A program made the position numbers and the translations under genes. Shown in pieces: positions 33,533-41,730 of a stretch of DNA of 64,000 nt. The notes below the pieces were generated by a model. The model saw nothing but the letters and a program-made list of their open reading frames with translations, ran no database searches and had not been told where the DNA came from. Source of the stretch: Planctomycetota bacterium (lineage in GTDB: Bacteria > Planctomycetota > MHYJ01 > JACQXL01); assembly GCA_016235865.1 (NCBI GenBank), contig JACRIK010000030.1, positions 62,001-126,000 on the forward strand, read 5' to 3'. Position 1 is the first letter of the stretch. The number at the start of each line of letters is the position of its first letter.

Positions 33533-34498
33533 TCATTTACTCGCCATTTGGGACATATACTTTCTGGTTAATTCAATGGCCTTGGGATGATACATCACGA
33601 GCATATCGCTGCCGCCCAGCAGGAATCCGATGGCCGTTGTGGCTTCCCACATAATGGCCCGTTCCGCGGCCTTGCCCCACATGGGCATATCTGATTCCGG
33701 GGCCTTGGCTTCCTTGGTCTTCCATGATTCGTTGGATACGACCGCAATCATCGGATATGCCATGGTTTTGTCGCCGCCCAAAGCAGCCAGCCGGGTGCGT
33801 TCCATGATGGAATAAGAATATTCAAATCCATAACCCAGGGCGCCGGTCGAGGGGAAAATAACTATTCTGTTTGACGGTATCTCCATATCCAGCAGGAGGA
33901 TATTAAGCTGCTTGCAGATATTGATATCCAGCGGGCTTTCGGCGATGATATTGTGCCCGTCCGCGATGCAGGTGGCGGCCAGGACCTTGTAGTTATCCTG
34001 GGTGGCCGTGCCCATCAGGCATCGCTCGCCTTTCAGGGCCTGGGAGATGGCCGGGAAGAGCTGGTTGTCCTTTTCAGCGCTGCCGCATCCCCAGATGACC
34101 AGCGGAATGGAAACCGCGGCTTTGACCTCTTTGACGGTTTTGACCACATCTTCAACCGAGGTGTTTTTATTTTCAGGATGCGCGCCGGTCAGGCGCAGGC
34201 AGATGGCGTCGGCCTTGTATTCATCCTGGCATTTCCTGGCCCACTTGGCCGGGCTGTTTATCACGTCCTTGAACGGTTCGGTCAGGGCGGCCGGCCATTC
34301 TGGATTGACCATATCAACTACTTCCATGGCAATGGCCGGAGGATTGGGAATCGCGCCTTCTTCGGTTAAAAAGGGGAGCGTATTCTGGCCGCCTAATTTG
34401 ACGATCTTGGAGCGGGTTCCGCCTTCGGATGACGTGGCGCCGATGAGTACTTCATTTACTGCTGATGACCATTTTTCTAATAACTTTGCTACCGGCAT
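33533..34498 (-). CDS. acsD: Acetyl-CoA decarbonylase/synthase complex delta subunit (corrinoid protein small subunit)
   Basis: A 321-residue TIM-barrel protein: VLIGATSSEGGTRSKIVKLG, LPFLTEEGAIPNPPAIAMEV, DAICLRLTGAHPENKNTSVE, PLVIWGCGSAEKDNQLFPAI and NRIVIFPSTGALGYGFEYSY are characteristic of the CdhD/AcsD subunit. Together with AcsC it forms the corrinoid iron-sulfur protein, which takes the methyl group from AcsE and hands it to acetyl-CoA synthase. AAAGGAT precedes the ATG. The genes for AcsC, CO dehydrogenase and acetyl-CoA synthase are not in this window. Confidence 0.95.
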   Translation of the reverse strand: MPVAKLLEKWSSAVNEVLIGATSSEGGTRSKIVKLGGQNTLPFLTEEGAIPNPPAIAMEVVDMVNPEWPAALTEPFKDVINSPAKWARKCQDEYKADAICLRLTGAHPENKNTSVEDVVKTVKEVKAAVSIPLVIWGCGSAEKDNQLFPAISQALKGERCLMGTATQDNYKVLAATCIADGHNIIAESPLDINICKQLNILLLDMEIPSNRIVIFPSTGALGYGFEYSYSIMERTRLAALGGDKTMAYPMIAVVSNESWKTKEAKAPESDMPMWGKAAERAIMWEATTAIGFLLGGSDMLVMYHPKAIELTRKYMSQMASK

Positions 34499-34572
34499 AT
34501 CCTAAATCCTTTCTATAAAATATCTTCGGTGTGTGAATGGTCTGGGTTAGTGTATTTCTTCACGAGTGATTG

Positions 34573-35841
34573 TCAATAAATTTGTCTAATATTCTTGGGT
34601 ACTACAGAGCCATTAACCATGGTAAAGATGCTCTGAGGCGTCTTTTCTATCAGATAGGCCAAGACGTCATTGGGCTTTGATATTTTCCGGCCTGGTTTTA
34701 TCGGGAATACGGCGATATCAGCCGCATAACCGGTCTTGAGCGCGCCGATTTTATCGACCAAGCCGACCGTCCGGGCGCCGTTGATGGTGCCCATCCGGTA
34801 TATCTGGCTCGGACTCAAATCCCGGTGATTCCTCCGGATGAAATTCATCTCGCTCAGGATGCTTAAGTCCTTGTTGCTGCCCAGCCCGTCCGTGCCTAAT
34901 GAGACATTGACGCCGGACGCCAGCAATTCCCGGAACGGATGCTTGCGGTGCCCGAAATAATGGTGGCTGTTGGGGCAGTAAACCACGCTGGAGCCGGAAG
35001 CGGTCAATAGTTTTATATCATTGGCTGTAAGATAATTACAGTGGATGAAAAAGGCGGGTGGCTTGAGCATTCCCAGCTTTTTCATATAGCCCACCGGCGT
35101 GGTCCTGGGCGGGCGCCAGTTATCGGTCTGCCGGCCGATTTTCCTTAAGTAGGTTACCATCTTCCCGCAGCCGGCATTAAGGAATTCCACCTCCTCTTTC
35201 AGCTCTGACAGGTGGGTTGATAAAATGACTTTCTTCTGACGGGCTAAATTAAAAAGCATCTTGTATAATTCGGGCGATACGGAAAACGGCGAGTGCGGTG
35301 CAATGCCGGTCCGGAGCAGGCCGTTTGAATGCCTGTTTGCGTACCTCAGGGTATCCTTGACCCTGGCTAATGTCTCTCTGGCCTTGGTTTTATCAAGGGA
35401 TATGGCTTCTTCCACCAGTATCCGGCGCAGTTTGGCCTTGCGGTGGGCCGGCAGTGTAAAGCGCAGCCGGGTATGGTCCACCAGGGTGGTGATTCCGTTT
35501 CGGGCTGAAATTCCGTAACTGTGTTTTATTATCCGGAGATAGTCCTTGACCTTCAGGTCTTTGCGCCGGGCAATCACCTTCTGGGCCCATTCGGTGAATT
35601 GCTGGGGCGGCTTTATCGGATTGCGTGAATAACCGTAGAGCGGCGGGCCTTCCAGATGCGTATGGGCATTGATTAAGCCCGGAGAGATGATGGCGTTCCC
35701 GAAATCAAAGGTCTTTCCTTTTATGGTCTTGGTTGGGCCGTAAAAGATGTCCTTAATCACGCCTTTTTCCACGGCGATAGCGGAATTTTCCAGGATGATA
35801 TCCGGCGTAATGATAATATATTTCGCTCTGAGAATAATCAT
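34573..35841 (-). CDS. Amidohydrolase family protein (SAH/MTA deaminase-like)
   Basis: A 422-residue metal-dependent hydrolase of the amidohydrolase superfamily. The first metal motif is LINAHTHLEGPP (about 60), a catalytic His/Glu region follows (LSTHLSELKEEVEFLNAGCG), then FIHCNYLTANDIKLL, VVYCPNSHHYFG and the metal-binding Asp in VSLGTDGLGSNKDLSILSEM. This set fits the 5-methylthioadenosine/S-adenosylhomocysteine deaminase and aminofutalosine deaminase group. The substrate cannot be fixed from sequence. Its ATG overlaps the stop codon of the HAD gene by 4 bp. Confidence 0.85.
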   Translation of the reverse strand: MIILRAKYIIITPDIILENSAIAVEKGVIKDIFYGPTKTIKGKTFDFGNAIISPGLINAHTHLEGPPLYGYSRNPIKPPQQFTEWAQKVIARRKDLKVKDYLRIIKHSYGISARNGITTLVDHTRLRFTLPAHRKAKLRRILVEEAISLDKTKARETLARVKDTLRYANRHSNGLLRTGIAPHSPFSVSPELYKMLFNLARQKKVILSTHLSELKEEVEFLNAGCGKMVTYLRKIGRQTDNWRPPRTTPVGYMKKLGMLKPPAFFIHCNYLTANDIKLLTASGSSVVYCPNSHHYFGHRKHPFRELLASGVNVSLGTDGLGSNKDLSILSEMNFIRRNHRDLSPSQIYRMGTINGARTVGLVDKIGALKTGYAADIAVFPIKPGRKISKPNDVLAYLIEKTPQSIFTMVNGSVVPKNIRQIY

Positions 35842-36545
35842 TTTAATATTTTAGCCAGTCCTTTGATGTTTTTTATGGACACGTCGGCCTCATAGTTCTT
35901 ATCCAGCCGGCCGGCCTTGAATTCGCCCTGAAGCACGCGGACCGTAAAAATCCCCAATTCCCGGGCGCCCTTGAAGTCGTCATAAGGGTTATCGCCTACA
36001 TAGACGGTCTCCTGCGGAGCGGCATCCAACTTCTCCATGGCCAGCCGGTAAACGAATGGATTGGGCTTTTTATATTGGGGGGAGTAGTCAGCCGTGAATA
36101 TGACGGTATCGAACGACTTATTCAGGCCCAGTGCGGCAATCTTGTTGCGCTGCATCGTCGGATGCCCGTCGGTAACCAGTCCCAGCCGGTATTTCCGGCC
36201 CAGGGCAGTCAGCATCTGCTTCACGCCCGGATAGGGCTTTATGGCCGGCTTAAAACCGTGATAGACCCCTTGGGTCTTGGTGAGCAGTTCAGCCGAGTAA
36301 ATCCCCAGGATGCGCAGCAGGTCGTCAAAGATGAATTCGTAGTGGCTGGTCTTGATTTTCCAGATGCGGTTAATCAGGGCGTAGGTGTCCCGGTAATTAA
36401 GGCGATGGTTCTTGGCCAGGTATTTGGCCACCTCGGCGAATGCCTGTTTGAGGAACAGGTTCTTGTCGTATAGCGTATTGCCTAAGTCAAATAGGATGGC
36501 TTTAATATTTTTGGCTGCAGGATGTTTTAGGGAAACCATAGGCAT
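35838..36545 (-). CDS. HAD family hydrolase
   Basis: A 235-residue haloacid-dehalogenase-like hydrolase. Motif I is KAILFDLGNTLYDKNLFL (the nucleophile Asp in F-D-L-G-N), motif II LGLVTDGHP, motif III around KKPNPFVYRLA and motif IV YVGDNPYDDFKGAREL. The helical cap between motifs I and II is of the C1 type. Members are phosphatases for small metabolites; substrate unknown. It is translationally coupled to the amidohydrolase (4-bp overlap), so the two may act in one salvage pathway. Confidence 0.92.
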   Translation of the reverse strand: MPMVSLKHPAAKNIKAILFDLGNTLYDKNLFLKQAFAEVAKYLAKNHRLNYRDTYALINRIWKIKTSHYEFIFDDLLRILGIYSAELLTKTQGVYHGFKPAIKPYPGVKQMLTALGRKYRLGLVTDGHPTMQRNKIAALGLNKSFDTVIFTADYSPQYKKPNPFVYRLAMEKLDAAPQETVYVGDNPYDDFKGARELGIFTVRVLQGEFKAGRLDKNYEADVSIKNIKGLAKILK

Positions 36546-36597
36546 ATTATATAATAATTGGAAACAGGGTCAATTTTATCACACGTAATTTCATGTG

Positions 36598-36679
36598 ACA
36601 ACCCCCTAACCCCCTTTCATAAGGGGGAATTTGTTCCCTATTAGTCCCCCTTAACAAAGGGGGAATAAAAGGGGGTTGT
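36598..36679. repeat. ACAACCCCC element (family P), complete copy
   Basis: 82 bp with ends ACAACCCCC and GGGGGTTGT. Inside are two hairpins, CCCCCTTT-cat-AAGGGGG and CCCCCTTAAC-AAAGGGGG. It separates the HAD gene from the end of lpxB. A 74-bp relative lies at 43337-43410. Confidence 0.85.
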
Positions 36680-36692
36680 TTGATTCTGTTGT

Positions 36693-38075
36693 TTAACTAT
36701 TTAGTATTTTATGTATTATCTCCGCGGCGCGTTGGGAAGCCCCTGCCGAGCCCAGTTTGGCCTTGACTTTGCCTAACTCTTCTTTCATCCGGTTTCTGGC
36801 ATCAGGGTCCAGCAGTTCAGTCACGGCCTGGGCAATCTTGGCCGGTGTGCAGTCCTGCTGAATCAATTCCGGTACCACCTTTTTGTTGGCGATGATATTG
36901 ACCATGGCGTAGAAGGGCGTCTTGACTAACGGACGGAAGACCAGTTCGGTCAACAGCGGCACCTTGTAGATGACTATCATCGGCGTCTGGAATAGGGCGG
37001 CCTCGACCGTGATTGTTCCAGAGACTGTTATCAGAATATCGCTGGCCGCTATGACCTCGTAGGTCTTGTTGTAGAAAGGGATTATACCAGAAGTCCCCTC
37101 TAATAAGAGGGGATTCCCGCCTGACCGCAGTCGGGCGGGTAGGGGTGTGTTTGTTGGACGGCTCATTTTGCTGATGATGGCCGGCGTAATATCCGGCGCC
37201 GCTCCGAGGATGTATTTAATATTGCCACCCTCTCCAATCCTCTCTTCACTTATCCTTCCCTCTCCCCTTTGGGGAGAGGATAGGTGAGGGGTGAAACTGG
37301 TGGTCTTTGAAAGTATTTGAATCGCCTTCTGCATTATCGGGAAATGTCTCTTGAATTCCGAAGGCCGGCTGCCCGGCAACAGCCCGATGACCAGGTCGTC
37401 CTTGCCTAATCCTAACGCGTGTCTGGCGTCATTCCTCATGTCATTCCCGTCCCGCCGGAAGCGGGAGGAATCCAGATTTCTGTTTTCTATTACATCCAGC
37501 AGGGGATGCCCGACGAATTCAGCCGCAACATTGAACCGATTATAGAACTCCTGTTCAAACCCGAAGATGACAATCATCTTATCCACGTATTTCTGGATAA
37601 TCTTTACCCGGGATTGCCTCCAGGCCCAGATTTGGGGTGAGATGTAATAGACGACCTTGATGCCGAGTTGCTTCAGGCGCGGGGCCAGGCGCAGATTAAA
37701 ATCCGGGAAATCAACCAGTATGGCTAGGTCGGGTTTACCCCCACACCAATGGAATTGGTGTGGGGGTGAAGTCTTGCTGGCACTTGTGCTGAGCGCTTGT
37801 CCCGGAGGGACACCGTGCGAAGCATAAGACACCAATTTCCGGAACACCTGTGAAAAGTGGGTGATTTTGAGGAGCGGGTCCAGCCCGGTCCCGGCATTCT
37901 TAGTGAATGGCGTTAATAATTCGACTCCTGCCTCTTGCATCTTGGCTCCGCCCAGTCCGCTAAACTTCAAATCTGAAATCTTAAATCCTAAATCTGAACT
38001 TTTCAGCGCCCTTACCAGATTACTCGCATGCAAATCCCCCGATGCCTCTCCGGCTACGATTAGAATATGACGCAT
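36693..38075 (-). CDS. lpxB: Lipid-A-disaccharide synthase with several repeat-derived insertions
   Basis: A 460-residue GT-B glycosyltransferase that joins UDP-diacylglucosamine and lipid X in lipid A synthesis. Core motifs are intact: ILIVAGEASGDLHASNLVRA, PDLAILVDFPDFNLRL, VVYYISPQIWAWRQSRVKII, FVGHPLLD, IGLLPGSRPSEFKRHFPIMQ, LITVSGTITVEAAL and TPFYAMVNIIANKKVVPELI. Usual length is about 380; the excess is in at least four, probably five, segments at about 26-37, 84-113, 197-217, 249-274 and 296-319. Several of these are translated copies of repeats seen between genes here (for example KTSPPHQFHWCGG, RPTNTPLPARLRSGG, SSRFRRDG). All keep the frame, so the enzyme is probably functional. Confidence 0.93.
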   Translation of the reverse strand: MRHILIVAGEASGDLHASNLVRALKSSDLGFKISDLKFSGLGGAKMQEAGVELLTPFTKNAGTGLDPLLKITHFSQVFRKLVSYASHGVPPGQALSTSASKTSPPHQFHWCGGKPDLAILVDFPDFNLRLAPRLKQLGIKVVYYISPQIWAWRQSRVKIIQKYVDKMIVIFGFEQEFYNRFNVAAEFVGHPLLDVIENRNLDSSRFRRDGNDMRNDARHALGLGKDDLVIGLLPGSRPSEFKRHFPIMQKAIQILSKTTSFTPHLSSPQRGEGRISEERIGEGGNIKYILGAAPDITPAIISKMSRPTNTPLPARLRSGGNPLLLEGTSGIIPFYNKTYEVIAASDILITVSGTITVEAALFQTPMIVIYKVPLLTELVFRPLVKTPFYAMVNIIANKKVVPELIQQDCTPAKIAQAVTELLDPDARNRMKEELGKVKAKLGSAGASQRAAEIIHKILNS

Positions 38076-38369
38076 ATTAAGACATTATAAATGAAAGGCA
38101 GTATGGGGCAAGTAATATTCACCACAAAGAATTTATCTGGATCCTTCGCGCCTTTGCGGTAAATAACTTATTTTGTCTATTAAGAGTATTCAGGCGACCG
38201 GGTTGTCGCCTAATCCGGAAACACTATTTTTCAAACATTGCTCTAACTTACGCAATGGCAATCGATTAAAGAAAATGAAAAAATCCGAGATTTTTGGATT
38301 TGTAGACGTGTTGTCGCCTGAGTTCCGAAAATAGGTGGGGGGAGATGGTGCTCCACTAAGGGAGAGTTA

Positions 38370-38700
38370 GAGCATGGGACTGCGGGGTGAAGGGTATGGT
38401 ACTGGGGGGTGCAGGGCATCCCCCCTGGGGGTGCAGGTCAGGGTACTGCGGGGTGCGGGTCAAGATACTGAGGGGTGAAGGTTATCCATAAGGGATAGTC
38501 CACTGGGCATACATAGGGATAGGGGGCATGGGGAGGCGGGATGCCCTGCCAGGTACTGCGGGATGCAGGTCAAGTTACTGCGGGATGCGGGTCAAGATAC
38601 TGCGGGGGTAGGGGCAAGGTACTGCGGTGGTAAGGGCATCCCTAAGGGAGAAGCCATAGGGCATACTATGGGGTGCTGGGTATGGGTATGTGGAGTTAGG
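38370..38700. repeat. G-rich degenerate 22-bp array, array 2
   Basis: The 650-bp gap between lpxB and the next gene contains tandem units like AGGTACTGCGGGATGCAGGT (plus CA, 22 bp), best seen at 38450-38490 and 38555-38640, interrupted by diverged G-rich sequence. The plus strand is G-rich, as in arrays 1 and 3. Left of it (38200-38330) GTTGTCGCCT with a following CCGGAAA/CCGAAAA occurs twice about 120 bp apart. No gene is seen in the gap. Confidence 0.8.
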
Positions 38701-38731
38701 GTATAGGGGATGGTGGTTTAAAATGCTCGAA

Positions 38732-39559
38732 TTACCTGATTTTCTTATCTTCTATCAGTTTATCCACCTTTTCCAGGGCGGTTTTGGTCTTCTGATAGGT
38801 GGCGTCATTAATCACGCCTCGTTGGTGGTATTTTTCCAATAGGGCATTGTATTGCTTGATCATCTCCGGTCGGCGATACAAACCAAAAGAACTCATTACA
38901 TAGCAGGTAACCATGGTCAGAGAAATAGGAGCCAATGATAGCAATATCATGATAGTTCCGCCGATTATATTCAGAATCCGCTTTATCAGTGGTTGATTAG
39001 CCGGTTTCTTAGCTTTTCTAAACAGCATTATAAACATCACAAGAATAAGCAATATGCCTATGCGTACCGTCCACATCTCAACCAATAGCCATTTATATTC
39101 CACATAAGTCATCCGGGTGCCCAGCGAATAGACATAGATACCTTCATCCACCCGGACAGAATAATGCTGACCGCTGTCGTCCGTGGCCGGCGAACCCTGG
39201 AACAGTTCCGGCGGCAACCCGCGCCGATTCTCATAGACAAAGGGCGTCAACCATGGCGAGAGAATACCCGTCTCAAAGACCTTTATATCCCGTCCACGCC
39301 TCTCGTATTCATATTCATCAGGTAGCTCCGGATTCTTTAGGATATTATCCAGCACCGTTAACCCCTCATTATTATCCGGATAGCGGTTGTTCTTGGCGTA
39401 GTAGCTTTTGAGCCCTTGGCTGATGGTGGCCAGATGCTTTTGCATGGTGCGCAGGTGCCCCTTATACCACGATGGCTCGTAGGTATACTTGGGATTGTTG
39501 CAGAAAAGACCGCCAATAGCCAAGGTCAAGCAGATACAGGTAAACCAAAGATATCGCAT
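38732..39559 (-). CDS. Membrane protein with GspG-like segment and TCY-M helical module (paralog A)
   Basis: A 275-residue protein. After an N-terminal hydrophobic segment (about 4-20) comes a stretch like the C-terminal half of type II secretion pseudopilin GspG: LKSYYAKNNRYPDNNEGLTV, then PWLTPFVYENRRGLPPEL and EGIYVYSLG. Two further membrane helices follow (about 162-182 and 200-225). The C-terminus reads MVTCYVMSSFG, then RRPEMIKQYNALLEKYHQRG and VINDATYQKTKTALEKVDKL. The same order of parts occurs in the next gene. It is not a normal pseudopilin, because it has extra helices and lacks the type IV prepilin cleavage site. Function unknown. Confidence 0.75.
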   Translation of the reverse strand: MRYLWFTCICLTLAIGGLFCNNPKYTYEPSWYKGHLRTMQKHLATISQGLKSYYAKNNRYPDNNEGLTVLDNILKNPELPDEYEYERRGRDIKVFETGILSPWLTPFVYENRRGLPPELFQGSPATDDSGQHYSVRVDEGIYVYSLGTRMTYVEYKWLLVEMWTVRIGILLILVMFIMLFRKAKKPANQPLIKRILNIIGGTIMILLSLAPISLTMVTCYVMSSFGLYRRPEMIKQYNALLEKYHQRGVINDATYQKTKTALEKVDKLIEDKKIR

Positions 39560-39563
39560 AGGC

Positions 39564-40541
39564 TTAATCGTTTCCTTTAAAATACTTGTTCACTTCATCC
39601 ATGGCCTTCCGGGTCTTTTGATAGGTAGCGTCTTTAATTATCCCTTGCTGGTGGTATTTATCCAGCAAATCATTATATTGGCTGATAATCTCTGGACGGC
39701 GACTGAGGTCGAAATATGGTGCCATGCTGTAACATGACACCGTATTTTGCATCGGTTTTTTCAGTCCGATAAGAACTGTTCCCAGAATTATAATAATTCC
39801 GCCGGCTATCTTTATCAGTTTAATCCATAATTTAGCGGGGTTTCTATTACTTAGTTTATTTGCCTTGATAAAGAGGTAAAGAAAGATATTCAGCAGGATA
39901 AATGATATAAACGGTAGACACCAGACAATTATTCTGGTCCTGGTTCTTTTTGCTAAGGCATCAATATAGTCCTGATAGTAGGATATAGCGCCTACAGAAT
40001 ACACATAGATTCCGTCAGCCACCCTGATGGAATAAAGTCCTCCTTTATACTTATTTACCGGCGAGTCGCTAAAGAGGTTTTCGGGCAATCCGTTTCTATT
40101 TTCGTATACGAAAGGTTCGAACCAGGAAGAAAGAATCCCGCTTTCAAAAGGGCACATACCTCCTTGTAACCCGTAATATACGCTGCCTTTGTCCTTTGGC
40201 TGTTTCCCCATAGGCGCAGGCAGGTAGGCATATTCTTCAATCAATTGGGCCTTCAATTCCGATAAAACCGCCAGCCCCTCATCGTTGGTTGGATAACGAT
40301 TATTCTTGGTGCGATATAATTTAAGATGCTTTGAAATAATCTGGAGATGACCCTGAACATTGTCAAGGATATCTTTCTCGTAACGGGGATATTTGGTGTA
40401 ATAATATGCTAAATGACCGGTAACAGGCTCAGAGATTGGATGATTGGGCCAGGCGAATCTATCTATATTGACGATGAAGTTGATGAAGAAGGTCACCAGC
40501 AAGACGGATACGCAGATACAAGCAAACCAGATATAGCGCAT
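39564..40541 (-). CDS. Membrane protein with GspG-like segment and TCY-M helical module (paralog B)
   Basis: A 325-residue paralog of the gene 4 bp downstream, with the same layout: N-terminal hydrophobic segment, GspG-like LKLYRTKNNRYPTNDEGLAV and SWFEPFVYENRNGLPENLF with DGIYVYSVG, two later membrane helices, then NTVSCYSMAPYF, RRPEIISQYNDLLDKYHQQG and IIKDATYQKTRKAMDEVNKY. The two genes arose by tandem duplication and are surely co-transcribed. Upstream on the same strand are the radical SAM gene and the third TCY-type gene. Function unknown. Confidence 0.75.
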   Translation of the reverse strand: MRYIWFACICVSVLLVTFFINFIVNIDRFAWPNHPISEPVTGHLAYYYTKYPRYEKDILDNVQGHLQIISKHLKLYRTKNNRYPTNDEGLAVLSELKAQLIEEYAYLPAPMGKQPKDKGSVYYGLQGGMCPFESGILSSWFEPFVYENRNGLPENLFSDSPVNKYKGGLYSIRVADGIYVYSVGAISYYQDYIDALAKRTRTRIIVWCLPFISFILLNIFLYLFIKANKLSNRNPAKLWIKLIKIAGGIIIILGTVLIGLKKPMQNTVSCYSMAPYFDLSRRPEIISQYNDLLDKYHQQGIIKDATYQKTRKAMDEVNKYFKGND

Positions 40542-40590
40542 CAGTTTAATTCCTTTCTGTGTTCACCTGTGTGTATCTGTGGTTCTAGTA

Positions 40591-41730
40591 TTAGTCCGCC
40601 ATTGACGTTATCTTATCTTTTAATCCCTTGCCTGTCAACCCCTTTTTGAGCGTTTCGTTTTTGTAATGTTTCAGGAACGGTTCTTCAGCGCAGAGCGAGC
40701 ATCCGCTTGAAGACACCTCAGCCGCGGCCTTGCATCCCCCTTGGCAGGTCTGGACCATCCGGCAGTCCTTGCAGAATTCCGGCACTGCATCCATAAACGG
40801 CTTTATCTTTTGCTTGGCAGTCAGTTCCTTGAACGAACTTTTGAGGATATTACCTAATATGGACGGCGTATGGTTGCACATCCTGAGATTGCCCAGCGGG
40901 TCAACTGTATAATAAGCCCGCTTGGTGCCGGCCGCGCAATATCCGAAATGCACCTTTTTGAACCGGCTGGTGTCAATGATGCAGGGCTGAATCGGGATGG
41001 AGCAGGAGATGCCGATTTTGTATTGGTCCATGGCAGATTCTATGGTTTCTAATGCCTTAATCACCTGTTCAGGCGTAGGCAGGAGTTCGTCTATGTGCTT
41101 GGTGCCTTCACCGCCGACATTGAACCGGTTAAACATAATCCCGTCCGCGCCGATGGCCAGGGACAGTTCTATCATCTCCTTCAGTCCGTCTATATTGCGT
41201 TTGGTGCCGACAAAGACCGTGACCACCCGTCCGCGGTGCAGTTTGATATTGGCAACGGATTCCACCACCTTATCAAAGGAGCCCGGGTTACGGGATAATG
41301 CGTCATGCGTCGTGCGTTCGGCGCTTAAGAGGGGGAGTTCAAATAATCCAACGCCGAGTTTGATATAGTCGCTGGCTATCTCTTCGGTAATCAGAGTCCC
41401 GTTGGAGATGATGTTGATGGCTACGCCCAGTTCCTTGGCGCAGGTAATCAGTTCCGGCAGGTCAGGACGCAACAGCGGCTCGCCGCCGGTAAAGGTCAGT
41501 TGCTTGCAGGAGGTCTCTTTTACTATCCGCCTGATTAGGCCTTTGGTCTCTGCGGTGGATAGTTCTCGCTGGGGATATTCGCCTCTATTTAGAGGGGTTT
41601 GGGGTGTGTTAGCCTTCGAGGCATTGTAGCAGAACAGGCAGTCATTATTGCATTTCTGGGTCACCTCAAAGATAATGGAATCCTGCCGGGTGACCAGAAA
41701 GGCGTCTTTTAATTTACCTATAATTCCCAT
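40591..41730 (-). CDS. Radical SAM/SPASM protein with repeat-derived insertion
   Basis: A 379-residue protein. The radical SAM cluster cysteines are C27, C31 and C34 in CNNDCLFCYN, followed by the LTFTGGEPLLRPDL motif. The C-terminal SPASM region has RMCNHTPSILGN and CKDCRMVQTCQGGCKAAAEV with further cysteines for extra Fe-S clusters. Residues about 40-54 (ANTPQTPLNRGEYPQ) interrupt a place where relatives are short; the DNA there (about 41575-41612) matches a repeat also found in lpxB and between genes. SPASM enzymes modify peptides or proteins; no precursor gene is seen nearby. The start overlaps the end of the upstream gene by 17 bp. Confidence 0.88.
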   Translation of the reverse strand: MGIIGKLKDAFLVTRQDSIIFEVTQKCNNDCLFCYNASKANTPQTPLNRGEYPQRELSTAETKGLIRRIVKETSCKQLTFTGGEPLLRPDLPELITCAKELGVAINIISNGTLITEEIASDYIKLGVGLFELPLLSAERTTHDALSRNPGSFDKVVESVANIKLHRGRVVTVFVGTKRNIDGLKEMIELSLAIGADGIMFNRFNVGGEGTKHIDELLPTPEQVIKALETIESAMDQYKIGISCSIPIQPCIIDTSRFKKVHFGYCAAGTKRAYYTVDPLGNLRMCNHTPSILGNILKSSFKELTAKQKIKPFMDAVPEFCKDCRMVQTCQGGCKAAAEVSSSGCSLCAEEPFLKHYKNETLKKGLTGKGLKDKITSMAD

